Source of the DNA: Gerris lacustris
Taxonomy: Eukaryota > Arthropoda > Insecta > Hemiptera > Gerridae
NCBI GenBank assembly: GCA_951217055.1
Contig: OX578280.1
Location: forward strand, 65,692,513 to 65,756,512
Direction of reading: 5' to 3'
DNA length: 64,000 nucleotides
Shown: positions 46,697-60,200 of the stretch, in pieces
How positions within the stretch are numbered: the stretch's first letter is position 1
Layout of the letters: every line of letters begins with the position of its first letter
The notes under the pieces: model-generated
Database searches by the model: none
Seen by the model: only the letters and a program-made list of their open reading frames with translations
Told to the model about the DNA's origin: nothing
Translations under genes and position numbers: made by a program

Positions 46697-48477
46697 CTGT
46701 AGGAACGCCGAGAGAATGTGCGTGGAAAAATCGATCTTGGGTCGAACTTTTAAACTAACTATCGACTTCGCTTCTAGATATATCGATGTTCCTCTAGGCA
46801 GAGTCCCCTCTAGGTGTGTCGACCTTTTCTACCTTGTTTAAAAAGTAACATTTTTTTCGGCACATTTTCACAATGCCCGACTTTAACATCTCACTGCTTT
46901 AAGAGTTCTTATCCAAATCAAACCAAATTCACAGGGTTTTTAGAACTCATATAAATGTAGAAGCCTACTTAGTTTCAAGTCAAAAAGTTAATTAGTTTGA
47001 TGTTAATTAACGGATTGAATGGGATCTGATATCCAAATGAACCCAATGAAAGTTATTATTAAACATTATTTTTAACATTTGTTGATACATTATTAGAAAA
47101 TAATAAGTAATATTATTATGCTATCAAAGTAATAGTTTTAAACGCATGATATCTTACTAATTTTAAAACTTAATCTGATTATAGATTATAAAATAATATT
47201 TATTTTTAAAAATGTATAACATTTTTAAGAAAACATTAAGTATATAAATTGTATTAAACATATTTAAAATAAATTCGTTTCTTTGAAACGTATTTTTTTC
47301 TTTATTTTTCTGTTAAGGTTTTGTCTTATAAACCAGTCCTATTATTTTAATCCATCTTTGCTATCAAAGAAATATTTTAAAACGCATGATGTCTTACTAG
47401 TTTTAAGCAGCACTGTAATCTTTATCTGAATAATATGTTCTCTAAATATTGATAGGGCATGAGCTACTTAACGGGCAGGTAGGATTTAGGATTATAAAAA
47501 GCGGAAGGATGAAGGAATGGGATTAGTTACTTTTGGGTGGTGATTGACCTTAGTTTGGATTGGGATAAACCCTTTATTTTTTAAAGAAGTGCAATCTTAC
47601 ATAGAAAATTGTAAAAATTTATACATATTTGCAAGAAAATAATCTCATAATACAAGCCGCTTTCCTTTCAACAAACTGTTTAGCTAAAAATGAAAAAAAA
47701 AAAAAAAAAAAAAAATCAACATATGTTTCAGTCATTCTTAGGACAATCGCTTTGTCGATAACATCTTATATATCCGTGATCATATCTTTCGTATTTGGCA
47801 TCTCCTTGAAAAATTTGAACTGGCACTCTTACTTGGATTTCTCTGCTCAACGTTTTGTTTTTATCTGTAAGTACATAAAATTACTTACTTTGGTACATAC
47901 GAGTACATCCCATCTCAACGTATAGTTTTTTAGTGCGTGTTTCACATTTTCGCCTAATTTTCAATTGTCATATATAAATAGTTCTACATTAAATAATGGA
48001 TAACAATAGAAATATTTGTAAAAGAAATTGCGTTTTAAAATATTACTTTGATAGCATAATAATATTATTTATTATTTTCTAATAATGTATCAACAAATGT
48101 TAAAAAATAATGCTCAATAATAATTTTCATTGGGTTCATTTGGATATCAGATCCCATTAAATTCGTTAATTAATGTAAAACTAATTAACTTTTTGACTTG
48201 AAACTAAGTAGGCTTCTACATTTATATAAGTTCTAAAAACCCTGTGAATTTGGTTTGATTTGGGTAAGAACTCTTAAAGCAGTGAGATGTTAAAGTTGGG
48301 CCTTGTGAAAATGTGCCGAAAAAATGTCACTTTTTAAAAAAGGTAGAAAAGTTCGAGTACCTGGAGGGGACTCAGCCTAGAGGAATAGCGATATATCTCG
48401 AAGTAAAGTCGATAGTAAGTTTGAAACTTCGACCCAAGATCCATTTTTCCACGCACATTCTCTCGGCGTTCCTACAG
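46697..48477. mobile_element. 1,781-bp TA-flanked element with about 450-bp inverted repeats
   Basis: Ends CTGTAGGAACGCCGAGAG / CTCTCGGCGTTCCTACAG. The arms stay complementary for about 450 bp on each side (46,697-47,150; 48,030-48,477). TA is duplicated (46695-46696, 48478-48479), and unit 1 preserves the empty site GAATACCAGG near 9,798. The TA duplication fits Tc1/mariner or a related superfamily. The central 800 bp has no recognisable transposase and includes an A run at 47,691-47,715. Confidence 0.82.
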
Positions 48478-48479
48478 TA

Positions 48480-50215
48480 CCAGGATAGTCTCTTTGGTAG
48501 TTTACACAATTCCAGACTATTTAATGCAATACTGAATTCAAATATAAAGATCGAATAATGTTAACGATGTTTCATTATGGCTCCAACTTTTTATTAGCGA
48601 AACGGTTTAAACGGATTTTTCCAGTGAATATAATATGTTTTACTCAAGTCATTTTCATGCGTAAATACAACAATTAATATATTTATACTGTCCGAAGTTC
48701 AATAATTGTAGCCCATAGAAGGCAAATCGTAAATACAAATGTTGTAGCAAATTTAAATACTCAGGATAATTTCTTAAGGGAGCGTTATCCGTCAAAGCGT
48801 TCACGCGCAACTTTCGGGCAAACGTGAGCTTAAAAATTTTAAATTGCAATTTTAGGACGAGAAAAGAATCTACATTTATCCATTCTTTGAGACTGTATTC
48901 AAAGCATTATATTTTTATCTACTTGCGGCAGCAAAATGAGGCATTATTGAACTGATTTCGGTCAGAGAAATGAGAGTTTACTGCCTCGGCGGAAAAATGA
49001 GGAAAAATGTTGTTGCCTAGGCAGTAAAATTTTTATTGTTATAATGTTGGCAATAACAGTTTAAATTATTATCTCTATCTTATAAAATTATATATTATAG
49101 TTCAATAAGTAAAATTTAATAAATAAATAATTTTTTTTATATTTGTTAATTCTGTTAAATAAGTACAATGAATAGTAGATCTATAATTAAAAAAATAGCG
49201 GAATCACTGGCGGCACTGCAGCTTCATGCGTAACATCCAACATCCATATTATTATTATTATTATTATTGAAGTCATTGTAGATTAGACTAGTTACTTCAT
49301 TTCTTCTAACCAATAGAAGATATCTTTAATCATTAGTAATTTGTTAATAAAAATATTAATAAATATTTTATACTGCCTTGCATTTCATTCAGAAGTATTT
49401 TTATTGACAGTGACTTTAATTGTATTTTGTTGTTATTGATTCAGTTTGCTCTTCACTTATTGTTATTATTCCCAAGCTTCTTATTTTATTAATATTATTT
49501 ATGAACATTAATACATATGTTATTATCTTATTATATAACATAGTAATTAACTATGTTATGTTAATAATGATGGTATTTTAGCAGTTTCGTTTTTCTGCCA
49601 CCCGTAGATAAAATATTGTATGCAACAAGGCAGCAAAGGACATTTCGGCCTCGTTTATTTATTGACTGATAAGACGAAGCCGAGGCAGTCAATTGGCATC
49701 AATTATCATAGCGGGTCTCGCCTTCGGCTCGGAGGCTAATCTAATCGCTGGTCAGTAAAATTCCATTTTGTTGCCTAGTTACATAAATATCTATTTTTAC
49801 CCAATTTATATATTAGCTGCCATAAAATGTTGCTATAAACATTTTTAGAAATGGCTATTTATTACATAGGAAAATCCACTTTGGTGTATATTTTTACTTC
49901 AGAACTTTTGTTAATTTTTTTTTATGTTTAAGAAATACTTAGCAGACTAGTCATTTATAAAATATTTGCTGGAAGGTTTCATTTATATTTTAACTTAAAT
50001 AAAATAAACAGGTCAAGAGTGTGCTGGTCACAACACAGCCAGGGTCCGTAGGCAACACAGTATTGTTTAAGTAGTACCCTATTGATTACTTTTGGTCGAA
50101 GAATGTTTAGGATATTTTTTTCAGATTTTTGCACTTCACATAAGTGAGGTAGAGGGGGGGGGGACTTTTCTTACCCACTTCAAACTCGCCTACGCTAGCC
50201 CTATCCAAGCTTATA
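48480..50215. other. Intergenic DNA of unit 2 without a recognisable gene
   Basis: Collinear with and almost identical to 9,800-11,550. The 64-codon minus-strand ORF at 48,655-48,849 matches one at 9,977-10,171 exactly because the DNA is near-identical; it resembles no family. Confidence 0.4.
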
Positions 50216-50221
50216 ACCAAA

Positions 50222-50773
50222 AATTATTGAAGCGAGCGTAGCGAGCTTCCTCCATTCAACGAAATATGCTCCGTGTCTGTGTATCTGTGTGTGTGTCTGG
50301 AACGTACGACGATAACTTGCGTAAAAGTTGACCGATTTTGATGAAATTTGGTAAACATGTTCATTTTACCAATGCTCAGGACGAGTTTGTTGGACAACGT
50401 TGTCTGCCTAAGCGTTCGCGCGCAACGCTCGCGTAAACCTGCGCTTTAAAATTTAAATTGGAATGTTTGATCGGGAAAATTATCTATTCGATGAGACGAA
50501 CATTTTTTTCAAATAAAATTTTTCAGTAAAACCAACAGCGACACCGCTATGAATTAATAAAAATGGCTAAAAGTATTAATAAAGCAGGGAGGGAGATGTG
50601 TGGATAGAGGAATAGTAAGAATGCGGGGTGGTTCCCTTACTACTAGTCGCTGTACTACTATCATACCCTATATCTATTAACTCATCATGATTCATGATTA
50701 TCTATTTTTTTCAATATTCAATACATATTTATTTCCATACGCTCGCTTCAATGATAGAGCCACGCGATGCCTA
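50222..50773. mobile_element. GAAGCGAGCG element (unit 2, first copy)
   Basis: Complete in outline: starts ATTGAAGCGAGCG and ends GATAGAGCCACGCGATGCCTAG. A shorter interior than the unit 1 copy. Confidence 0.55.
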
Positions 50774-50811
50774 GTATATTTTTGTAATCAGCTCGACTTA
50801 CCCTTTCATAT

Positions 50812-51296
50812 TGAAGCCAGCGTAGCGAGCTTCCTCCATTCAACGAAATATGCTCCGTGTCTGTGTATCTGTGTGTGTGTCTGGAACGTACGACGATAAC
50901 TTGCGTAAAAGTTGACAGATTTTGATGAAATTTGATACTCATGTTCATTTTACCAATGCTCAGGACGAGTTCATTGGACAACATTGTCTGCCCAAGCGTT
51001 CGCAAACAACGCTCGCGTAAACGTGCGCTTCAAAATTAAAATTGTAATTCGAAGACGGGAAAAAATTCTATCTATATATTCTTTATATATTCGATGAGAC
51101 GAACATTTTTTAGTAGAACCAACAGCGACACCACTATGAATAATTAATGATCTTTAAATTATTAAAGCGGACCTAAACGTTTAAAATAGAGAAAAAAACT
51201 TTTTACCGATATCTTACGTTCTAACGAAACTATTTTGATAAAGCTTCATTTACATCGTCTAATGCACAATTGAAACAGGCATGTAAAAATTTCAAC
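50812..51296. mobile_element. GAAGCGAGCG element (unit 2, second copy, 3' truncated)
   Basis: Starts TTGAAGCCAGCGTAGCGAGC about 40 bp after the first copy and runs in the same direction. It is cut at AACTT where the roughly 3-kb deletion relative to unit 1 begins. Confidence 0.55.
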
Positions 51297-51802
51297 TTAA
51301 CGGTACAGATAACGGAAACGGAATCCGAGAACGGTAACGGAAATAAAGAACTGAACTGAATTGATAACGTAACGTAATGAAGAGTTTGAAGAGTTATAGT
51401 TATAAGTTATAATACAATGCTTCATAAAACCTAATACCTAATACCTCAGGAGTTATCGATAGCCTTAAAGTTATAATATAACGCTTCCGCTTCATCGAAA
51501 CCTAATACCTCAGGGGTAATTAATACCGTTCCCGTTAAGTTAAAGTTATAATATAATGCATCGTATCATAGGAGCAGAGTACGAGTACAGTGCCGCCGCT
51601 CTGCGGAATATTATGTGCTAGGCTAGATCTGTAACTACTGAAGAAACCCCTTCCTTTTCGCCGCCGCGCCAATCGAAATATGTCTGACTTAGAGAAGAGT
51701 TACTCGATAACAGGTATTTTACAATATTAGGTTATCTGAGGAACGGTTACCTTACAATAAAAGGTTATTTTGAACTATTACGTTATTTCCGACCCACCTT
51801 TA
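51297..51802. mobile_element. hAT-like element, 5'-deleted (unit 2)
   Basis: Right 500 bp of the 14373-15585 element, ending CCCACCTTTA before TTACAATT. The left part was removed together with the LTR remnant by the deletion whose junction lies at AACTT near 51,297. Confidence 0.7.
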
Positions 51803-52337
51803 TTACAATTATAACTAATTGTGTTTTTCTTCTACCCAATATCACATCATTTCATTTTATAGCTCAGGTTAGGTTGTAATATTAATGTCAATTATATGAA
51901 GAAAAACTTTAAATAGAGGTATTCATCATAAAGAGGTTTAATGTTAAAAAATTTAAACTCAGGATTAATTTTATTGTATAAAATTAATGGAAAATGTTGA
52001 ATAACATAATTTTTTTCTTCGTGATATACAATTATCTATATATGATGCGAGTTGTAGAAGATGATTTTCGGAGACAGGATACACTTAAGCGCGTAGAATT
52101 CTAGATGAGAGTGTGCTTTAGATGAGCAGCTGGGTAGTATCAGAACATGATAAGCATTGCCCTTACTTAAAGCCGGTTAAAAGTCCAGTAAGTTAAGTTT
52201 ATAAAAAAGTAAAAATATCATTAAAAAATTATCTACATACAAATTCAAACCTGGTTTAAAATAGAACATGTTAATTTTATTTGACTGTTAATTGTAAATA
52301 AATTTATATTTATCATTTAGCTGTATGAAGTATTGAA

Positions 52338-52394
52338 TTAATTTAAATTCACACTGAGAAGCAGAGTGAAGAATGAATAGGACAATTGAATAAA
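52338..52394 (-). CDS. Gene C exon 7 (stop codon)
   Basis: 57 nt encoding [18 protein letters not shown] and TAA, after acceptor TTTGCAG. One residue differs from gene B. It is separated from exon 6 by a 1.2-kb intron holding a mariner-like relic. Confidence 0.84.
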   Translation of the reverse strand, partial: FIQLSYSFFTLLLSVNLN

Positions 52395-54252
52395 CTGCAA
52401 ATAAAAAGAACACAAAAACAATTAATCAAATAAATTATTTATAAAACCGTACATGAGCTCTATTAACTTACTATAAGGGAATTTATGTATACATACAGGG
52501 TGGGGAAAAAAACCGCACCTTCTTTATCACTTATAGCTCAGCTTCTGTAATAGATAGTAATATGGGGTTTGCAAGGTCTGAAAACTACATGATTTTACTT
52601 TAAATTTTATATTTATATCTTAAAAAACTATTGGGTGAAAGCCATGCAATGACGGTTTGAAATGGGGTCTTGAAAAGAGTCGTTGTCCGGGTAGTAATCG
52701 CTGTTTGGTATTATAGTTTTGATAGAATAAATTACCATATTGTGGAGAGGGGGGGGGGGGGGGGGGTTCTTTGTAGTAGGTAAGTGGAAGGAGTCCCTCA
52801 TCAGTGTTACAACAAACATTGAAAATGTGTTAACTACAATGTTGCCGGAAGTTGAAGATCAAATGTCAAATTAGACGTTTATGCAAGAAGGTGTCCCGTC
52901 CCATCGCTCCTTGCAAACAATACTTGCAAGATAATTGCCCAGACCTCAGGCAACATTGTGCTCAACACATCTTCAATGTTTGTTATAACACTGAGGGACT
53001 CCTCCCACTTACCTACAAAGGACCTCCCCCCCCCCCTCCACCATATGGTCATTTATTCTATCAAAACTATAAAACCAGACAACGATTACTACCCGGACAA
53101 CGACTTTATTTAAGACCCAATTTCGAACCGTCAATGCATAGCATTATTCCAACAGTTTTTTAAGTTATAGATATGAAGTGTAACGTAGAAAAATGTAGTT
53201 TTCAGACCCCGCACACCCCATATCTCTATTTAAAGTCTCTAAAGTATGTTGAAGTATTTTTATATCAAAATTAAAAAATATATTCATATATATTATAACA
53301 GTCACTTTATAAGTGAATTTACTGTCACAGCAATTTGCTGATTTGTTCAAAGTATATAGCAGGTTTGTTCCAAACAAGCCGAATACAAAATAGTAAAAAT
53401 TTCTGCCAACCAGTATTTGTTTATATCTTAGAATTCGAGGAATTTCAAAAGATCATAAGTAGTTTACAATTTTAACCGCCAAACAGCTCGACATGCGCCA
53501 GTGGTCTTATACCTCTAGAATACTGGATTTGGTTTCAACGAAGGAAAATAATCAATAGTGAGGGTTCAAATAAAACTCATGATCTGACTCTATTTAGTAG
53601 AAGTAAGAAAAGAGTGTGAACTTACACTGGTATAGTAAGCATAGTTGACAATGTGAGTACAGCTTAGTTTAATCTGTAAGGGTTGATTAGTAGCGATCAT
53701 CAGAATGATTATTTCCTTCCTTTGTTTAGGCTTCAGTTCTATCCAACGACTACTGTAAACTGCATCAGTTAGCTTTGCACTCTAATTTAGAACAGAAAAA
53801 CATTTAAATAAACAATAAATTAATACTACTTTAGCTTCTACACGAGTTCCACATTATTCTATCATCAGATACTTCACATATTTTAGTATCTTTCTTAGAT
53901 TTAAGGTTGTTAAAATGACCTTTTCTTCCAAAATACTTCCGTAATGGCAAATAAACCAAGGTACAATGAGGCAACAAACAAATGTAGTGTAAGAGATGCA
54001 CTTTTGTCGCAGTGTGACGCTCTGCAATAATAAACAATGAGTTAAACAAATTATTCAATACCTAGATTATTTAATGTATTAAATATCATGAGAAAAAAAA
54101 TTAGTTATAACAGCTGATTAAATTCTAATTAATTAAATATACAAATACATTACCTCAACACACATATAGGCACTAATACAATATATAACAATTCCGATTG
54201 TCAGATCACACATGATGGCAGGTTTTAACACTTCATTCATTACTTTGATAAA

Positions 54253-54289
<37 letters not shown>

Positions 54290-57200
54290 ACTGTAGTAAC
54301 TAGGCATCGCGTGGCTCTATCATTGAAGCGAGCGTATTGCAATAAAATACTGAATATTAAAATTTGTTAATCATGATGAATGTCATAGTTGAAGATATGT
54401 GGAAGAGGGTAGTGTGAGGTAGAGTGGGGGTACTCGGTACAAAGCTTTTCTTCCTAAACAAACCTACACTCAATACGACTCTAAGAATCTTAACCATCCG
54501 TCATAGCTTTTTAACTAATATTATAAATGTATCACTTCATTACTTAAATACTGCTGCTTGTATCAAGTTGAAATTTTACATACTTGTTTCAATTGCACTT
54601 TAGACGATGTATATGAAGTTTTATTAAAATCGTTACGTTAGAACGTAAGATATCGGCAAATAGGTTGTTTTCTCTATTTTAAACGTTTAGGTTTTAGCGA
54701 TCTTTATTAATTCATAGCAGTGTCGTTGTTGGTTTTACTAAAAAAATTTATTAGAAAAAAAATTTGCGCCTCATCGAATAGGTGATGATAGAATTTTTTC
54801 CTGTCCGGAAATTCCAATTTTAAATTTGAAGCTCACGTTTACGCGAGCATTGCGCGCGAACTCTTCGACGGATCACGCTGTCCAACGAACTTAGCCTGAG
54901 TATTAGTTAGAGGATCATGTATACCAAATTTAAACTAAATCGGTCAACTTTTACTTAAGTTATCGTCACACGCGTAAACGTTACTGACAGACAGACAGAC
55001 AGACAAGATGCATATTTCGTTGAATGTAAGAAGCTCGCTCACGCTCGCTTCAATTATTTGAATAGTAATCTTTTGTATACCAAAGAAAATTAAATAAGTT
55101 AATTGAATGGAAGGCTTGCACTGTGTGGACCATCATGTTTACACTCAAGCTTTTTACAAGTTCCCGTCCCCCACACAAAAAAGCCAGCCTACCAATGTAG
55201 TGATATCTACATTGTGGCTGAGTCTGCTCTTTCTTTAGTCCATAACCTCACTTCACTCCTACTTTCGTGAGCAACACTGCTTTTATTTATGTTTATTGCT
55301 TAACACTTGGCCATTTCTGAATGAGACATAAAACGGTCTTGGCCGCAATGTAGATATCACTGCTTTGATAGCCTATCATTATTTTTATAACTTTTTCCTT
55401 TTCTTCTGAGTTGTGCTCTTCTCATCAGCCACATAACTAGTATGTAAGTGCACATATTACTGTTTAATGTCTCATTCAGAAACTGGCCAAATATTGAGCA
55501 AAAAATATATGAGCAGTGCACATGACATGGCCAACGTTCTATTTTGCTATTTGGGAAGCGGGGTGATAGGATGTGGTGTTAATGTAAGTGATGCCAAGAA
55601 GTTTGTTAGGAGAGTCAAAGATTAGACAGTAAAATTGTTTGCCTCTATCCGTGGAGATGAATTCCGGCACCCCAAAGCGAGAAATCCAATTGGTAAGAAT
55701 TGTTTGAGCAATAGTGTCTGCAGTTATATTCTTAACTGGTACTGCCTCAGGCCATCTAGAAAAACCTATCTATCATGGTCATCAAGTAGGAGTAGGCATC
55801 GTCGTTGGGTAGTGGTCCTACGATATCAATATTTATATGTCGAAAACGTTGATTAACTTCATTATTATAAGTGTGAACTTCACTAGCAGTGTGTTTACCT
55901 AGTGAGTTGTCACATATGAGAAATTGTCCAGAAAGGAGTGAGATAGGTGAAAAGTTGAAGAGAAGTAGTGTTTGATTGAAGAAGAAGTTGAAGTTCCGAG
56001 TCTTGAGCCTGAGCAGTTGAATAGAAGCGATTCGTGACAAAGTATCAGCGGGTATATTATTCTTACCAGGTATGTATGCAATATCAGTAGTAAAGTGAGA
56101 TATAAAGTCATGTAGCGGAAATGACGTGGTGATTGGTGATGCTTTGTCTGGTTTTTGAGCGAAGGCAAATGATAGGGGTTTCTGATCTGTAACAATTTTG
56201 AAATGTCGTGCCTCTAAAAGATATCGAAAGTTTTTTTAACAGCTGAATAGGCAGCTAATAACTCACGGTCATAATATGTACTGCAGTTACGTCAAGAGTT
56301 CTTTGAATATAAAGCATGTGGTTCGAGATTGCCATTTTATACTTGATGAAGAGAGGCACCGACTGAAGTGTTAGATGCAGTAACCATGAGAACCATAGGA
56401 CGGTCTGGAGATGGATGTGCAAAGAGAGTGGTTTTCTTATGTGGATTTTTAAGGTTTTGAAAAGCCTGATTGATTTGTCGTTTTTCTTATTACATGAAGT
56501 CAATTCAAATAAGATTTGTTTGGTATCAGCACTATGAGGTAAATGGCGTCTGTAAAAGTTAACGAGACCTAAGAATCTGCTTAGTTCACTGATAGTTGAA
56601 GGTTTTGGTTTTCAACAATAGCTTGCACACGATCAGGTAAGGGATTGATACCTTGAGGAGAGATGTGGAAGCCAAGAAATGAAATTTCGGAAACGCCAAA
56701 AACTGATGTCAAGTTAGAGACATTGATTGTTATGTTATGAGAATTCAAACGGTCAAAATTAATACGGAGATGCTTCATGTGCTCATCTTCATGTGTTCAT
56801 CTTTAGAAACTATCAAAATGTTATCCAGGTAGCAAAATAAGAATGGTAAATCAGATAGAATAGAGTTCATATAACGTTGAAATGACTTTGCAGCATTACG
56901 AAGTCCAAACGGTAAACGGAGAAAATCGTTCAACGCGAAGGGTGTTATCACAGATGTGTTCTGCACATCTCCTGGGTCAACATCAACAGGTATATTATGG
57001 TGAAAAGCACGTACTAAATCGAGTTTTGAATAAATAGAGGTACCACTTAAACTGCTATTAAAATCCATTAGGTGTAGCATGGGGCAGCGATCAGGTTTAG
57101 TCTGAGAGTGTAAGGCACGGTAGTCCCCGCATGATCTCCATATTCCATCTTTTTTAAATGTCAGATGGACGGGACTAACCATTACTGCTCGAGGGTTGAC

Positions 57201-60200
57201 AAATCCCCATGTCTACCATATTATGTTGAAATTGTAATTTTTGTGATAGTAATAGGTCAGGAGGTAATCGGCGCACATTAGAAGTTTCAGGTGGGCCAGA
57301 AGTTATGATCTGGTGTGTGATGAGATTATTGTTATTTTTATCACTATCAGTATATCACTAGAGTAAGGGTTTTCTATCAATACGTTAGGAAAATGATGTA
57401 ATAGTTGGTGAAATTTATTATCTTGATAAGGAGGTGAACTGAGGATGAATCAGTCATTTGACGGAGATTACCAGATGATGATAGTAGAGTAGTCTTATCA
57501 AGAAGTTATTTCCTCCGAGATCAATTAGGAGATTAAAATAATGAAGGAAATCTTCACCTATAAGTGGTGTATCCACTGAAGCGACTATGAATGGCTAGAC
57601 AAACTGTCTACGTAAACCAAGGTCAAGGTTATGAAGGCGAGTACCATATTATTTGATTTTTGTGCCATTAGCAGCAATTAATTCTCGCGTGTCTGGAATA
57701 CATGAATACTTCCGCATAGGGGGAATAACAGAAACATCAGCCCCTGAGTCGACAAGGAAGCTTAGTTCTGAAGTCTTATCAGTGATGTGTAAGCGAAAGG
57801 ACTGTGATAAAGCCTCCTCACCTACCACCATCAGTGCGGGACCTGTCTGTTTTCCTGTTGTTTAGTAGTTATATAAGTACATGGCTGAACACACTTATGA
57901 GCATCTGCTCCCTAAGTTATGTGGTACCAACAGTATGAAGAGTCGTTATCAAGACTAGAGTTTGCATGAGGAGTAGCAGAGCGATTGCGTGAACGAGAAC
58001 GGTCATTTGAACTATAGCGTGATAGTTTGTTGAATTTAACTAGCTCTTCAATGGATTTAGTTAGTGAAGCTACTCTATTGTCTAATTCGATGAGTTTAGA
58101 ATCGGGTTGTGGTAAGGATGCTGACTGAGTCTGAAATAATAATGATGCTTGTTGGTTGGCCTGACAAATAACTGAAGGTGTTGATTCAATCTCCATTATT
58201 TTGTCTGCCATAACTGCTATGCCATCAAGTGCGTCATTACTAGTGGCAAGAATTGACTGGGCATGGGACGGTAACCTTTGTAAAATCATGGTTTTCAAAA
58301 AATCTTTTTTCACTTTGCCCCCAGCTAGGCTTCTCATCTCCCTTTAAAGCTAACTTTGCTTCATATTGCCAAGCTCTAACTCGGTTGGAAGTTTTTATGT
58401 CTTCCTCTCCTCTGATTCTTCAAATTCATGGAGGAATCTGATCTTAAGATCTCCATACGGCGTGGCGGACAAGGGTTTGGTGAAAAAATCGGAAATTCAA
58501 TCAGCTATTTCTGAATCTAGGGTTGAAATTACATTGTGGTACAACGTCTCTTCGTTTGTAATATTAGAAATAAAAAATTGTGACTCTACTTGGGTAAACC
58601 AAACCTTTACATTCTTCATTCAAAAAGGAGGAAGTTTAATTGCAACCCAGTTAACTGTGGAACTATCAGGTTTTTTGGACTCACCTGTTTTATTTTCGTC
58701 ACCGCTGTTGCTTCCGTCGTTGTCACCAATGGTGCTCTCATACCGCCATTCTTGCTTGGCTGGCAAAACACATCAGCAGAGTAATACCGTGTTTTTGCAC
58801 ACTGCAATAGGCTACACAATTTGCGAGAGGCATCCACGCAAGCGTGACACATAGGAACTGTTCCAACATCAGACATAACGTCATTAAGATGTTGGCTCGG
58901 CATTATGCCATGTCCTGCATCGTTTCGTCGCGTCCGACTCATCAGGTCTTAGTCTTTATAATATAACGGTAACAAATAAACACTCACAATTAAAAAGAAT
59001 GAGATTATATATTGAAATAAATATTTTAAGTTGGTCCACAATAACTATTCACATGTGGGTAGGTACGTACAAGAAACAAGCGCGAACAAGAACGAATAAG
59101 TGTGTGAGAAGGTTAAGTTAGGTAATCCTTGTTCAGTGTTGCCATCAGCCACAAATGTATGAGTGAAGTGTGGTTATAGAATGAAAAAAGAGCAGACTTG
59201 GCTACAATGTAGTCAATATTAGACTTTTTTGGAGGGAGTCTGGAACTTGGCCCATTTTTCACGGTAAGGTTTTTGTTGGGGATATCATTCCTTTTTGCTG
59301 GCTTCGGGCTTGTTAGTTTCGACTTGACTATATACGAGGCACTAAAGAAAGTAAGACCACATTAACATTAAACCGACAAAGAATAACCCGGGGATAGAGA
59401 ATTTTCTAAATGTGGTATTACACAGTTCTGCAAAATTTAACAAACTTTCGGGCACTAAGAAAATGTTGTCTGAACTTCATGCTTTCGAGGTTGCTAAATC
59501 TTAATCTGAAGTCTACATTTCTCCTATAAAAACATTTTTCCCGGAAAATGCTCCTATTAAATTATTATTTTTAGTATAATTATTAATTTAATAATAATTA
59601 TCGATACTATTATATTATTAGTTATAATAATAATTCAATTTAATAAAATATTACATCACACTAATTATTATATTCTTTATGTCCCGGCCTCAAATATAAC
59701 ACAACACATGCTAATATTTAGGTCTATCCTGATAAATAAATATTATATTAAAAAGATAAATATATTATGAGATTAATAAAATACTTTAAAGAAAGTCGAG
59801 ATCTAAAATATAATAAAATAATTAAATAATTATTTTTAATAATTAAATATAATATAATTCATTTAATTTGATTGACACCAACCTTATAATTTCAGTGTGA
59901 AGGTTGACAGTGTGACTTAAGTTTGAAGGTACAGATCTAAGATTACATTCCAGGATGGAAAGATTAGCCACACTTACCATGGTAGAGCACATTAATAAAT
60001 TGAAGGTAATAACAAGAATATTTACAGCCCAAATCCAGTAAAAATATTGAAAAGCCAATGCCAGGAAATAATACCTGATAAAATGAAATCATATCAATAC
60101 TAAACATTTATTTTAAAAAATGGAATCAACCCGAAATAACATACCTTTTTACCTCTATTTATAAAAGACAGGTTAGCTCGCAACCAAATCAAGGGTGGAT

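Larger units (their letters stand above)
55525..59153 (-). mobile_element. Ty3/Gypsy relic, 3' LTR deleted (gene C intron 3)
   Basis: Same insertion as unit 1 but with different losses. It keeps gag (58,337-57,912, with a CWYH zinc-knuckle-like start), the protease ([14 protein letters not shown] near 57,750), a longer reverse transcriptase (57,182-56,775; [27 protein letters not shown]) and integrase ([20 protein letters not shown] near 55,830). The catalytic YLDD reads YLDN. The 3' LTR and the end of pol are missing at 55,525. The 5' LTR is 58950-59153. Confidence 0.82.
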
